64,000 nt of DNA, taken from positions 433,981 to 497,980 of the forward strand of contig CALXTU010000001.1 in NCBI GenBank assembly GCA_944391495.1, in the 5' to 3' direction. Of the stretch, positions 17,065 through 25,606 are shown in pieces. The notes below the pieces were generated by a model. It searched no databases, was not told the DNA's origin, and was given only the letters and a program-made list of their open reading frames with translations. The translations under genes were made by a program, and so were the position numbers. Source of the stretch: an uncultured Alphaproteobacteria bacterium. GTDB taxonomy: Bacteria > Pseudomonadota > Alphaproteobacteria > RF32 > CAG-239. How positions within the stretch are numbered: position 1 is the first letter of the stretch; each line of letters starts with the position of its first letter.

Positions 17065-18120
17065 CTCAATGATACCGCCGCCGAGTATGGCATTGTCGTC
17101 ATAAAGCACAACGGATTGCCCCGGCGCAACGGCACTTTGCGGAACGGCGAAGGTAACTCTGCAGCGGTCATCGTCCAGCGGAAAGACTTCTACAGTGACC
17201 GGCGGTTGCGATGAGCGGATTTTGGCCCGGCAATGAAAACTCTGCCGCGGTTCGGGGATTTGCCATATCCAGTCGGAAGCCGTCAGCTCTCTGTGCAAAC
17301 CTTCTTCGGCATAGCCGACAATCACTTCATTTTTTTCTTTGTTAATTCCGATGACATAAAGGGGGCGGTCTGCCGAAAGCCCTAATCCTCGGCGCTGGCC
17401 GATGGTAAAATTCCAGTAGCCGTTGTGGGTGCCGAGTATTTTACCGTTTTTGGTGACAAAGTTACCCGATCGCGGGGCAAAACAGAGGATATCGTTTAAC
17501 TCGCCGGTATAAAAATCCTGACTGTCCGGTTTGGCGGCTACCTGCAAGCCGGCTTTGGCAGCCAGTTCTCGGATTTCGGCTTTGGTTTTACCGCCGAGAG
17601 GCAGTAAAATCTGCGCCAGTTGTTCTTGTGTCAGGCGATAGAGAAAATAAGACTGGTCTTTTTTGGCATCGGCGGCACGCAAAATCTGATACAGGCCGCT
17701 ATCGGCATTAAACCGCAATCCGGCGTAGTGACCGGTGGCGAATTTGTCGAATACCACGCCCCGGTTACGGGCGGCCTGCGGCAGAACATTAAATTTGATG
17801 CGGGAGTTGCAGACGACACAGGGGTTGGGTGTGCGGCCGGCAGCATATTCGCTGCGAAAATTATTAAGAACCGCCTGCCGGTATTCTTGGGTGCAGTCAA
17901 TCAGCAAGTGTTTAATACCCAATTGAGTGCAGATGTTTTCGGCTTGGCTGATGTCTTCATCATGCGGAGAAAAGCAGCCTTTGCCGGTCAGGCGGCGAAA
18001 AGTGTCATTGTTATCCCAGATGGACATTGTCGCGCCGATGACTTCGTGCCCTTCCTGTTTTAAGAGCAGTGCCGCCACCGATGAATCGACGCCGCCGCTC
18101 ATACCAACCAGAATTTTCAT
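17062..18120 (-). CDS. mnmA: MnmA-type tRNA 2-thiouridylase, variant lacking second catalytic Cys
   Basis: MnmA thiolates U34 of tRNA Lys/Glu/Gln. This 352-residue protein has the PP-loop SGGVDSS (8-14), ATGHYA, the first catalytic Cys C101 in GRTPNPCVVC (with C104), KDQSYFLYRL and IGQRRGLGL. The canonical second Cys (C199 in E. coli, in a DSQ-x-ICF context) is replaced: the site reads DSQDFYTGEL with Tyr204; the nearest Cys is C213. Extra cysteines at C49, C64 and C76 resemble the clostridial/bacteroidal branch. So it may be a divergent MnmA or a paralogue with another target. AAAGGA precedes the start. It is last in the metK-trmB-porter run. Confidence 0.85.
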   Translation of the reverse strand: MKILVGMSGGVDSSVAALLLKQEGHEVIGATMSIWDNNDTFRRLTGKGCFSPHDEDISQAENICTQLGIKHLLIDCTQEYRQAVLNNFRSEYAAGRTPNPCVVCNSRIKFNVLPQAARNRGVVFDKFATGHYAGLRFNADSGLYQILRAADAKKDQSYFLYRLTQEQLAQILLPLGGKTKAEIRELAAKAGLQVAAKPDSQDFYTGELNDILCFAPRSGNFVTKNGKILGTHNGYWNFTIGQRRGLGLSADRPLYVIGINKEKNEVIVGYAEEGLHRELTASDWIWQIPEPRQSFHCRAKIRSSQPPVTVEVFPLDDDRCRVTFAVPQSAVAPGQSVVLYDDNAILGGGIIE

Positions 18121-18141
18121 ATTTCAGTCCTTTAGGCAGCG

Positions 18142-19503
18142 TCAGAATTTGCGGGGCGGAACATGATTGTGCCAGTTGTCTTCGATTTTTTCCAGCGAGA
18201 TGCCTTTGGTTTCCGGCACAAAGAAGTAAACGAAGAACAATGATAAAATCGTTATTAAACCGAAGACGGAAAAAGTCGGTGCTTTGCCGAAGGCCTCCAG
18301 CATCGGCAGAAAACTTAAGACAACGATGAAGTTAAAGGCAAAATTGGCAACCGTGGCGGCAGACATGGCGAAACCGCGGATTTTCAGCGGCATGATCTCG
18401 GAAACCATAATCCAGCAAATCGGGCCCAAACTCATGGCAAACGAGGCGATATAAACCACGACCGAGCCGACGGCCAGCCATTTGCCGGTTTCGCCGAGGG
18501 CAAAAGAGCCGGATAAAGCAAACAAGCTGACGAGCATACCGCTTAAACCAATGTAAAGCAGCGGTTTGCGACCGAATTTGTCGGCATAGGCAATAGCGAC
18601 AAACGTCATTAAAAAGTTGACGACACCGACGCCGATGGTGGCGTAGATGGCGCTGATGTTATCGGCAAATCCGGCCAGGTTGAAAATTGTCGGCGTGTAG
18701 TAAATAATGGTGTTGATGCCGGTGCAGATTTGTACGAACATCAGGCCGACACCGACAAAAATCGGCATAAACATCCATTTGCGGAAGGTTATTTTTTCTT
18801 TGGAGGTTGAGGAAGAAAGCGTGGCCTGAATTTCGGCAATCTGCCGGTCGATGTCTTCAACCCGGGATATTTTTTTGAAAACTTCTTTGGCCTCATCAAT
18901 TTTGTTTTTGCTTATCAGCCAGCGCGGGGTGTCGTGCAGGAACAAGATGCCGGTCAGCAGAATGACGGCGGGAATCATACCCGAAGCCAGCATCCAGCGC
19001 CAATTATAGTCGGTGTTGGCAAAGATGCGGTTAATCAGATAAGACAGCAGAATGCCGGCAGTCAGCGCCAGCTGATATAAGGATACCAGAGTGCCGCGAA
19101 TTTTTTCCGGTGCAATTTCCGAAAGATAAATCGGGGCGACAAAGCTGATCATGCCGACGGCAATACCGATGATGATGCGGGAGAAAATCAGCCATCCGGC
19201 GGTGTGAGCCAGACCGCACATAACCGAACCGATGATAAAAATCAGCGCCGTGGCAATGATGATTTTTTTGCGGCCGTAAAGATCCGCCAGAACACCGTTG
19301 GCGGCGGCGCCGATGACCGAGCCGACAATTGCCGATGATACCAGCCAGCCTTGCTCAAGAGGCGTCAATTGCCATGTTTCGTTAATATATAAAAGGGCTC
19401 CGGAGATAACGCCCATGTCGAATCCCGACAACAAACCGCCCAAAGAAGCGGTAATTGCCACCAAAATCAGAGTCAAATTAACAGTGCCGGCTGTTTTCTG
19501 CAT
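18142..19503 (-). CDS. MFS sugar porter (sugar:H+ symporter)
   Basis: A 453-residue, twelve-helix major-facilitator protein of the sugar porter family (relatives GalP, XylE, AraE). Signatures are GGLLSGFDMGVISGALLYI in helix 1, ADLYGRKK after helix 2, APIYLSEIAPEKIRG before helix 5, the central cytosolic loop, GRKPLLYIG after helix 8 and the C-terminal PETKGISLEKIED. The substrate is probably a hexose or pentose but cannot be assigned. It has GGAG 7 nt before the ATG. It lies between trmB and the mnmA variant with no related catabolic genes. Confidence 0.88.
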   Translation of the reverse strand: MQKTAGTVNLTLILVAITASLGGLLSGFDMGVISGALLYINETWQLTPLEQGWLVSSAIVGSVIGAAANGVLADLYGRKKIIIATALIFIIGSVMCGLAHTAGWLIFSRIIIGIAVGMISFVAPIYLSEIAPEKIRGTLVSLYQLALTAGILLSYLINRIFANTDYNWRWMLASGMIPAVILLTGILFLHDTPRWLISKNKIDEAKEVFKKISRVEDIDRQIAEIQATLSSSTSKEKITFRKWMFMPIFVGVGLMFVQICTGINTIIYYTPTIFNLAGFADNISAIYATIGVGVVNFLMTFVAIAYADKFGRKPLLYIGLSGMLVSLFALSGSFALGETGKWLAVGSVVVYIASFAMSLGPICWIMVSEIMPLKIRGFAMSAATVANFAFNFIVVLSFLPMLEAFGKAPTFSVFGLITILSLFFVYFFVPETKGISLEKIEDNWHNHVPPRKF

Positions 19504-19562
19504 GATGTTTCTCCAAATTAAAGTGAAGATTTTTCTAATAAATAATCACTGTCATTTAATAA

Positions 19563-20285
19563 TTAAAGGCGTTCAAAGTCAAGAAATATCGGCCGGCGTC
19601 CTTCGGCAACGGCTTTGCGCTGATATTTGGTTTCAACCCAGTCGGCCGGCGGGTAGCGCCAGTCATTGCCGGTTTTGGCCGTCCAGCGGAAATCCGGCGT
19701 TTCGGCCATGCGGCGCAGCGCCCAGCCTTTATAGACTTTGTGATCAGTCGCAATGCGGAAGATACCGCCTTTTTTTAAGATGCGGGCAATTTCTTTCAGG
19801 TTATCCGGGTTGACAAAACGACGCGATGCGTGGCGTTTTTTCGGCCAGGGATCCGGAAACAGCAAAAAAACGCGGCTTAAAGAACCGTCCGGAATGCGTT
19901 CAAACAGCAGACGGACGTCTTCATTCCAAACACGGACGTTGTCAACGCGCTCCGGCAACAGGGTTATCTGTTCGGGCATATCGCCGCTTTCTTTAATGCC
20001 GGTGAGCAAAGTCAGCAGATTGGCGACGCCGTTTTTAAATACTTCGGCGCCGATAAAACCGATATGCGGGTGTCGCAATGCCTGGCCGGCAAGATGTTCG
20101 CCGTTGCCGAAACCGATTTCAAGCCATATTTCGTCGACCGGAACACCGAACATATTTTTGGTAACCGGTGCGGTGCCGGATATGGCAATCCGGGGCAGAA
20201 AGCGGTCCAGAAGACCGCTCTTTGCTTTACGGATTTTACGCCCCTGACGCCGGCCGTAAAATTTGGGCTGATTGCTTAAAAGCAT
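19563..20285 (-). CDS. trmB: tRNA (guanine-N7-)-methyltransferase TrmB
   Basis: Makes m7G46 in the variable loop of tRNA using S-adenosylmethionine. The SAM-binding motif [16 protein letters not shown] and the family motif [18 protein letters not shown] are present; the C-terminal [20 protein letters not shown] is typical. The length of 240 aa is normal. It overlaps the 3' end of metK by 10 bp, so the gene for its cofactor supplier and this gene are translationally coupled. Confidence 0.94.
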   Translation of the reverse strand: MLLSNQPKFYGRRQGRKIRKAKSGLLDRFLPRIAISGTAPVTKNMFGVPVDEIWLEIGFGNGEHLAGQALRHPHIGFIGAEVFKNGVANLLTLLTGIKESGDMPEQITLLPERVDNVRVWNEDVRLLFERIPDGSLSRVFLLFPDPWPKKRHASRRFVNPDNLKEIARILKKGGIFRIATDHKVYKGWALRRMAETPDFRWTAKTGNDWRYPPADWVETKYQRKAVAEGRRPIFLDFERL

Positions 20286-21430
20286 TTTTTCAGTTCCTCA
20301 ACTTTATCCATCTTCTCCCAGGTGAAGTGGCCGGCATTGTCCGGCGTACGACCGAAATGGCCGTAGGCGGCGGTCGGCAGATAAATCGGGTTTTGCAGAT
20401 TAAGCTGGCGGATGATGCCGGCCGGAGTTAAGTCGAACATTTCTTTAACAATCCGCAGCAGTTTGTTTTCATCAACTTCGGCGCTGCCGCGGGTATCCAG
20501 ATAAACGGATAACGGATCGGTAATGCCGATGGCATAAGATACCTGCAACACACATTCTTTGGCCAGGCCGGCCGCGACGATGTTTTTGGCTATATAACGC
20601 AGCATATAAGCGGCCGACCGGTCGACCTTGGTCGGATCTTTGCCGGAGAAAGCGCCGCCACCGTGCGGTGCATAACCGCCATAGGTATCGACGATGATTT
20701 TGCGTCCTGTGAGTCCGGTATCGCCGTCTGGTCCGCCGATGACAAAACGGCCGGTCGGGTTAACGAGAATATTCTCATCACCGATTTCCCAGCCGGCCGG
20801 CAGACTTGCCATAATGTAGCGCTTGGCAATTTCACGAACTTCGTCCTGAGACAGATGAGCTTCATGCTGGGTGGAAACAACGATTTTTTTGGCACCGAGC
20901 GGTTTGCCGGCATCGTCGTATTCAATCGTTACCTGACTTTTGGCATCAGGCAGAATACCGGAGATTTCGCCGGAATGTCTGGCGTCGCTGAGGTTTTTGA
21001 GAATTTGGTTGGACAGGTAAATCGCCAGAGGCATAAAATTGGTGTCGATACCGGTTTCGCGGCGGGCATAGCCGAACATAATACCCTGGTCGCCGGCACC
21101 GGTTTTATCCACGCCAAGCGCAATATCCGCCGATTGTTTGTGCAGATAACTTTGGATGTTGATGTCCTGCCACGAAAAGCCTTCCTGATTATAGCCGATG
21201 TTTTTTATCGTACGACGGACGGTTTCTTCAACTTCTTCATGAGATACAGGAATAGCTGAAGATGTCTCGCCGGCAATGACAACCTGGTTGGTGGTGGCTA
21301 AAGTTTCAATTGCGGTGCGTGCTTTGGCATCGCGGCTTAAGTATAAATCAACAATCGCATCAGAAACGGCATCACAGACTTTGTCCGGATGGCCCTCGGA
21401 TACGGCTTCGCTGGTGAAGAGATAACTCAT
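20276..21430 (-). CDS. metK: S-adenosylmethionine synthetase
   Basis: Makes S-adenosylmethionine from methionine and ATP. It is 384 aa, starting [20 protein letters not shown], with [32 protein letters not shown] and [20 protein letters not shown], all canonical. I start at ATG 21430, preceded by AAAGGA; the open frame continues to 21583, but that extra part covers the promoter and leader. The gene leads a run with trmB, the sugar porter and the mnmA variant. A hairpin leader upstream may control translation. Confidence 0.96.
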   Translation of the reverse strand: MSYLFTSEAVSEGHPDKVCDAVSDAIVDLYLSRDAKARTAIETLATTNQVVIAGETSSAIPVSHEEVEETVRRTIKNIGYNQEGFSWQDINIQSYLHKQSADIALGVDKTGAGDQGIMFGYARRETGIDTNFMPLAIYLSNQILKNLSDARHSGEISGILPDAKSQVTIEYDDAGKPLGAKKIVVSTQHEAHLSQDEVREIAKRYIMASLPAGWEIGDENILVNPTGRFVIGGPDGDTGLTGRKIIVDTYGGYAPHGGGAFSGKDPTKVDRSAAYMLRYIAKNIVAAGLAKECVLQVSYAIGITDPLSVYLDTRGSAEVDENKLLRIVKEMFDLTPAGIIRQLNLQNPIYLPTAAYGHFGRTPDNAGHFTWEKMDKVEELKKCF

Positions 21431-21440
21431 TTGTAATGTC

Positions 21441-21490
21441 CTTTGCTTTAGAAAATTGTTAGAAAAATTTTGCCGCTCAGTGCGGCAAAG
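21441..21490 (-). promoter_or_regulatory. metK leader: 5'-terminal hairpin with competing anti-Shine-Dalgarno pairing
   Basis: On the minus strand TTTGCCGC / GCGGCAAA (21482-21489 and 21469-21476, loop 5 nt) forms a hairpin followed by ATTTTTCT. The start of the leader, CTTTGC (21485-21490), can instead pair with GCAAAG (21441-21446), which overlaps the metK ribosome binding site AAAGGA. The two pairings exclude each other, so the leader could switch between open and closed forms. It does not match the SAM-I, SAM-II or SAM/SAH consensus that I know. Confidence 0.4.
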
Positions 21491-21497
21491 CATGCTC

Positions 21498-21526
21498 ATA
21501 GTAGAAAATTTTGTTGCCGGAAGCAA
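21498..21526 (-). promoter_or_regulatory. Predicted sigma-70 promoter for metK
   Basis: On the minus strand TTGCTT (21526-21521), 17-nt spacer and TACTAT (21503-21498). The start would be near 21491, giving a leader of about 60 nt that begins with the hairpin described. Confidence 0.55.
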
Positions 21527-21626
21527 GGAAAAAACTATCGGCTGTATATCAAAAGATTTATTGTTTTTCATTGCCGAGGTCATATCTGAACATCAGAGGC
21601 CAACAATTCAGATAAAGGAGTGTAAA

Positions 21627-21965
21627 ATGCATACCGTTGCCCGGACTTCCGAAAATTTAAAAAAATGCCGTTGTTCCGATTGTCCGTCGTATACTGCCGG
21701 CTGCAAGATAAAAAATTATCCGGCCAATTTGTTTAAATTGGTGGACGGCTTGGATCAGGCAGAGCATTTTGAAGGGATGTTTTGTGCTTTCGGCAAGAGT
21801 CATTGTATTCATGAGGATAAAGGCTGCTTGTGTGAACAATGCGAGGTGTTTGCCGAGAATAAACTGTCGCGCGAAGAGTATTGCATGACTGACGGCGGGA
21901 TAGACAACAGCCGTTGTATTTTAGGCCTGAAACATTCGGTAAAAAAGAAAACCGGAAAACACTGA
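21627..21965 (+). CDS. Small cysteine-rich protein, DUF2769-like
   Basis: A 112-residue protein with a dozen cysteines: CRCSDCPSY near residue 15-22, then single Cys and C-x-C-x2-C groups (CLCEQC). The C-x-C-x2-C-P-S-Y start resembles DUF2769, a family of unknown function thought to bind metal. It starts at ATG 21627, 7 nt after AAAGGAG. A longer in-frame stretch upstream overlaps the metK promoter and is not used. The next gene begins 2 bp after its stop, so the two form a pair. Confidence 0.75.
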   Translation: MHTVARTSENLKKCRCSDCPSYTAGCKIKNYPANLFKLVDGLDQAEHFEGMFCAFGKSHCIHEDKGCLCEQCEVFAENKLSREEYCMTDGGIDNSRCILGLKHSVKKKTGKH

Positions 21966-21967
21966 CA

Positions 21968-22444
21968 ATGTCCGATCAAGAGCCGCAAAATATCGTTGAA
22001 GCTTATGCCGCGGCCAGCCGGACGGCGGCCAAATATCCCGAACAGGCGGCAGTTTACGACAAAGTGGTCGATTTTTGCGAGAATGATGCCGAATGCCGGG
22101 CGGAAAACTCGCTCAAACGTAATATGCTGTTGTTCTGGTCTTATGATCATATGGCGGCGGAGCATATGGAAAAAAAGGAGTATGAACAGGCTCTGCGACT
22201 ATGGCGCAAAGCACGATATCTGCCGCAGACGCCGGAAATGCAGATTGAGCTGGGACATAAAATGCTGGAGGCCGTTGACCGCAGTCATCTGAGTATTCCG
22301 CGCAAGGCCGGAATTATTGCCGATACGGCCGTTTATCTGCAACGAGCTTATCAGGAAGCAGGTGATGAGGACAACAGCCGCAAGATGAAACGCATGGTTG
22401 AAGTTGCATCTCATTTGCTGCGATTGTCGGGTAAGCGGAATTAG
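21968..22444 (+). CDS. Hypothetical helical protein, 158 aa
   Basis: No firm family. It is all-helical; HMEKKEYEQALRLWRKARYL followed by PEMQIELGHKMLEA suggests one or two TPR-like helix pairs, as in small scaffold proteins. There is no signal peptide. It follows the cysteine-rich gene by 2 bp and converges with the U32 gene, overlapping it by 4 bp. Confidence 0.65.
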   Translation: MSDQEPQNIVEAYAAASRTAAKYPEQAAVYDKVVDFCENDAECRAENSLKRNMLLFWSYDHMAAEHMEKKEYEQALRLWRKARYLPQTPEMQIELGHKMLEAVDRSHLSIPRKAGIIADTAVYLQRAYQEAGDEDNSRKMKRMVEVASHLLRLSGKRN

Positions 22445-23838
22445 ATATGGCAGAGAGTTGAAAATTCCGTTTTTTTGCGATCAAGTGCCAGGCGGTTTTC
22501 GCCCTGAAGAGGCATAAATTTGCGGGCAATCGTGTATTGCGGCAGGCATTTTTTGATTTCGGCAACCGGCAGCGGCCAGACTGCGGGGCGGAGCCGGACG
22601 GCTTTGTTCTGCCCGGCCGATACTTTAGGCGTGATTTCGCCGCTGACGGCATCTTCAAAATCGTTCAGCCGCAGTTTAACGGTGTTCAGACTGCCGGGAA
22701 TTAGAAATTCAAACTCTTCGCCGGCGTTAATGAAATTACGGATTTCAAAAATCGCGTCATCACCCTGCCATTCGGTGATCGAGCCGGCAAAAAGCCAGTC
22801 ACCGAGCGTGCGGGTATATTCGTAATTTTGGCTGAGATCGGTCAGGGCACCGTCATGAAAACCCAGACAATAGCCGCGGTTTTGCAGTGTGTCAAACTCC
22901 GGCATATATCGACGCCAATCCCAGGAGGCGGGATCGCGATACCAGTCGTCAATTGCCGCGCGGTAAGCACGGGCAACGGTTCCGGCGTAGTATTCGGTTT
23001 TGTTGCGGCCTTCCACTTTAAGAGAATCGAAACCGGCAGAGAGCAGGTCGGGAAGTTTCGGCAGCAGGCACATATCCTTGGAATTTAAAATGTAGCCGCC
23101 ATGTTCGTCTTCAACGATTTCAAAATATTCGCCGGGACGGAATTCCTCTTCCAGCAGAAATTCAAAAGAATCCTTGTTATGTTCGTCAATGATAAGTTCT
23201 TTGACACTGCCGTCTTTAAGACGCAGATGAAGTTTGTAGTGCCAGCGGCAGCAGTGGGCACATTTGCCCTGGTTGGCCGAGCGGCCGGTTAAGTAGTTGG
23301 AAATAAGGCAGCGGCCGGAGTAGGACATACACATGGCACCGTGCATAAAGGTTTCCAGCAGAATATCGGGGCATTTGTCGCGAATTTCCTTAGCCTCGGC
23401 AAAAGTGACCTCGCGGCCGAGAACACAAAGTTTTGCGCCCATAGACTGCCAAAATTTGACGGCGGCCCAGGAGCAGATGTTGGCCTGGGTAGAAACAAAC
23501 AGGCTGAGTTCCGGTGCGTGTTCGTGCACATATTGGAAGACACCGGGGTCGGCAATTAAAACCCCGTCCGGTTTAAGCTCGCGCAGCGTATCAACAAAAA
23601 CCGGCAGTTTCTCAATATCGCGGTTGTGCATAAAAAGATTGAGCGTCAGGTAGATTTTTTTGCCTTTATGATGAGTGAACTCTATGCCTTCGCGAAGTTC
23701 GTCCATTGAAAATTTAGATTGGGCGCGCAGGCACATATCCGGCGTGCCGGCATAGACGGCATCGGCTCCGTAAAGCAGAGCCGTTTTGAGTTTGACCAGT
23801 GATCCGGCAGGAAGCAGGAGTTCGGCTTTATGCAACAT
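22441..23838 (-). CDS. trhP: U32-family tRNA hydroxylation protein TrhP (YegQ)
   Basis: TrhP takes part in prephenate-dependent formation of 5-hydroxyuridine at U34 of tRNA. The protein is 465 aa. It starts with AELLLPAGSLVKLKTALLYG (the U32 N-terminal barrel) and has the iron-sulfur/family signature HGAMCMSYSGRCLISNYL followed by NQGKCAHCCRWHYKL. These match YegQ better than RlhA or the UbiU/UbiV pair. The start follows GAGGAC. It lies 5 bp downstream of the DUF3108 gene, with which it is probably cotranscribed. Confidence 0.85.
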   Translation of the reverse strand: MLHKAELLLPAGSLVKLKTALLYGADAVYAGTPDMCLRAQSKFSMDELREGIEFTHHKGKKIYLTLNLFMHNRDIEKLPVFVDTLRELKPDGVLIADPGVFQYVHEHAPELSLFVSTQANICSWAAVKFWQSMGAKLCVLGREVTFAEAKEIRDKCPDILLETFMHGAMCMSYSGRCLISNYLTGRSANQGKCAHCCRWHYKLHLRLKDGSVKELIIDEHNKDSFEFLLEEEFRPGEYFEIVEDEHGGYILNSKDMCLLPKLPDLLSAGFDSLKVEGRNKTEYYAGTVARAYRAAIDDWYRDPASWDWRRYMPEFDTLQNRGYCLGFHDGALTDLSQNYEYTRTLGDWLFAGSITEWQGDDAIFEIRNFINAGEEFEFLIPGSLNTVKLRLNDFEDAVSGEITPKVSAGQNKAVRLRPAVWPLPVAEIKKCLPQYTIARKFMPLQGENRLALDRKKTEFSTLCHI

Positions 23839-23843
23839 GGGTT

Positions 23844-24623
23844 TCAGTCCTCAACGGTGATTGCGGTGGTGTAAGCGTTCAGTTCACCGAGCGGCGTGTC
23901 ATCAATGCGGACACGGGCAATAAACGGCCGGCCGGTTTTGTCGTCGCGGGCAATCCAGAACCAAACGGGTTTGTTGGCGGAAAATTCCCACAGAGAATCG
24001 TCATCATCAGACAGCAGCTTGTTTATCTGCATTGAGCATTTGGCGGCCTCGCCGGCGTAGAAAGAATGTTCGGCAGGCTCAAGCGTTTCGGTGCCGATGT
24101 CCCGGAAGATGACGTCAAAGCGGCGTTTGCCGTCGTAGACAGCCAGCCGGGAATCGCAAAAGCCCATCAGGTTGTACTGGCGTGTCAGCTTGGCCAAAAC
24201 GGTTTGCAGGTCAAAAGTATCCGCTGGGGTCGGACTGGGTTCAAAGTCTTTGCGTTTGGCTTTGCCGTTTTTGGACGATATTTGATACAGCGGTCGTCCC
24301 GAAGCATCGTAAAAAACCTCTTTGCTGCGGGTGTTGAAACGCGACTGCGAAGTGTAGCTGTAATCGGCCGTGGTCATATTGTCGCCTTCGATGGTTCCGG
24401 CGGTGCGGTATTCGGCTTTGAAGGGATAAATGGTGTCGAAAAAACCGTTGGTAGCGACTTGAGATTTAATCCGGTAGCTGCCGGGATTCAGTGTATAGGT
24501 GAATTGGGTCTTGCTGGCGTCAAAGGGACCGACGGTTACAAAAAAGTCATGCCTGACGCTGAACGCTTCAGCATCGGTGCTCAAAAACAGAAACATTAAG
24601 AAAAAGATTGTAATTTTGCGCAT
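23844..24623 (-). CDS. DUF3108 secreted protein
   Basis: A 259-residue exported protein. The signal peptide MRKITIFFLMFLFLSTDAEA (cleavage after AEA) is clear when starting at ATG 24623. The mature part is beta-rich with TLNPGSYRIKSQVATNGFFDTIYP, PSPTPADTFDLQTVLAKL and a C-terminal WIARDDKTGRPFIARVRID, the pattern of DUF3108, common in Alphaproteobacteria and predicted to lie in the periplasm. The function is unknown. The in-frame extension to 24695 would place 24 charged residues before the signal peptide and is rejected. Confidence 0.8.
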   Translation of the reverse strand: MRKITIFFLMFLFLSTDAEAFSVRHDFFVTVGPFDASKTQFTYTLNPGSYRIKSQVATNGFFDTIYPFKAEYRTAGTIEGDNMTTADYSYTSQSRFNTRSKEVFYDASGRPLYQISSKNGKAKRKDFEPSPTPADTFDLQTVLAKLTRQYNLMGFCDSRLAVYDGKRRFDVIFRDIGTETLEPAEHSFYAGEAAKCSMQINKLLSDDDDSLWEFSANKPVWFWIARDDKTGRPFIARVRIDDTPLGELNAYTTAITVED

Positions 24624-24694
24624 AAGCTTTATTCTTTCTTTAATATTTGCCGCATACGATAGCATAAAAAAATATAATTTAAAGGATTTTATCA

Positions 24695-25606
24695 ATGACT
24701 AAAAAAGTTTTGGTGTTAATGGGCGGATTTTCGGCCGAACGCGAAGTCAGCCTGTCGTCCGGCGGAGATATTGCCGAGGCTCTTAAATCAAAAGGGTATG
24801 ACGTCGTTTTGTATGATTTGCAAAATACATGGGATTTTATTGATGTTTTGCAAAAAGAAAAGCCCGATGTCGTGTTTAACGGTCTGTACGGCAACTGGGG
24901 CGAGGACGGCACCGTTCAGGGAATGCTTGATTTGCTGCAAATTCCGTATACTCATTCCGGAGTTAAGACGTCGGTTATCGGTATGGATAAATACCTGACC
25001 AAGCAGATTGCCCGCAGCCAGGGTATAAAGACGGCGGCAGACGAAAAAACAACCGCCCGGAAACTGGCGGTACAGGGAACCGTTATTTCGCTGCCGTATG
25101 TCGTTAAGCCGGTTGCGGACGGATCGTCCGTCGGGGTATTTATCGTCAAAACGCCGGAAGAAGCGCGGGAAATCAGGTATGATGATCCGGACAGGGAAAT
25201 CCTGATTGAAAAATATATTCCCGGTCGGGAGCTGACGGTTATGTGTCTGGAAGGCCGGGCTTATGCCGTTACGGAGTTGCGGACGTCAGTCGGCTTTTAT
25301 AATTATAAAGCCAAATATACCGACGGAGTGACACAGCATATTTTGCCGGCGGAAATTCCGGATGAAGTTGCAACAACCTGTAAAGAGTATGCCGAAAAGA
25401 TGCATCAGGTTTTGGGGTGTCGCATGGTATCACGTTCTGATTTCCGCTGGAACGAAACGGACGGGGTGGTCTTTTTGGAAATCAATACCAATCCGGGAAT
25501 GACCAAATTATCACTGGTGCCGGAGCAGGCAAAATATGCCGGAATTGATTATGCAACGCTTTGTGCCAAATTGGTGGAAAATGCCGAATGTCGGAAAATA
25601 AACTGA
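24695..25606 (+). CDS. ddl: D-alanine--D-alanine ligase
   Basis: Makes D-Ala-D-Ala for peptidoglycan precursors in the cytosol. It is 303 aa, an ATP-grasp enzyme: LMGGFSAEREVSLSSGG at the N-terminus, SVIGMDKYLTKQIA, YVVKPVADGSSVGVF, EKYIPGRELTV and FLEINTNPGMTKLSLVPEQA at the C-terminus. AAAGGA precedes the ATG. It is not in a murB-ddl-ftsQ cluster as is usual in Alphaproteobacteria; instead it overlaps miaA by 19 bp. Confidence 0.95.
   Translation: MTKKVLVLMGGFSAEREVSLSSGGDIAEALKSKGYDVVLYDLQNTWDFIDVLQKEKPDVVFNGLYGNWGEDGTVQGMLDLLQIPYTHSGVKTSVIGMDKYLTKQIARSQGIKTAADEKTTARKLAVQGTVISLPYVVKPVADGSSVGVFIVKTPEEAREIRYDDPDREILIEKYIPGRELTVMCLEGRAYAVTELRTSVGFYNYKAKYTDGVTQHILPAEIPDEVATTCKEYAEKMHQVLGCRMVSRSDFRWNETDGVVFLEINTNPGMTKLSLVPEQAKYAGIDYATLCAKLVENAECRKIN

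Noticed and set aside
17062..18120. Frameshift or sequencing error at the second Cys of the MnmA variant
   Set aside because: The reading frame is intact and the surrounding DSQD and IGQRRGLGL motifs are in frame, so the Cys loss is a real substitution in this sequence.
20663..21259. 198-residue plus-strand frame in metK
   Set aside because: Antisense shadow of metK, which is unmistakable on the minus strand.
21431..21626. Known SAM riboswitch upstream of metK
   Set aside because: The leader is only about 60 nt and I could not fit the SAM-I, SAM-II or SAM/SAH consensus; kept only as a possible new switch.
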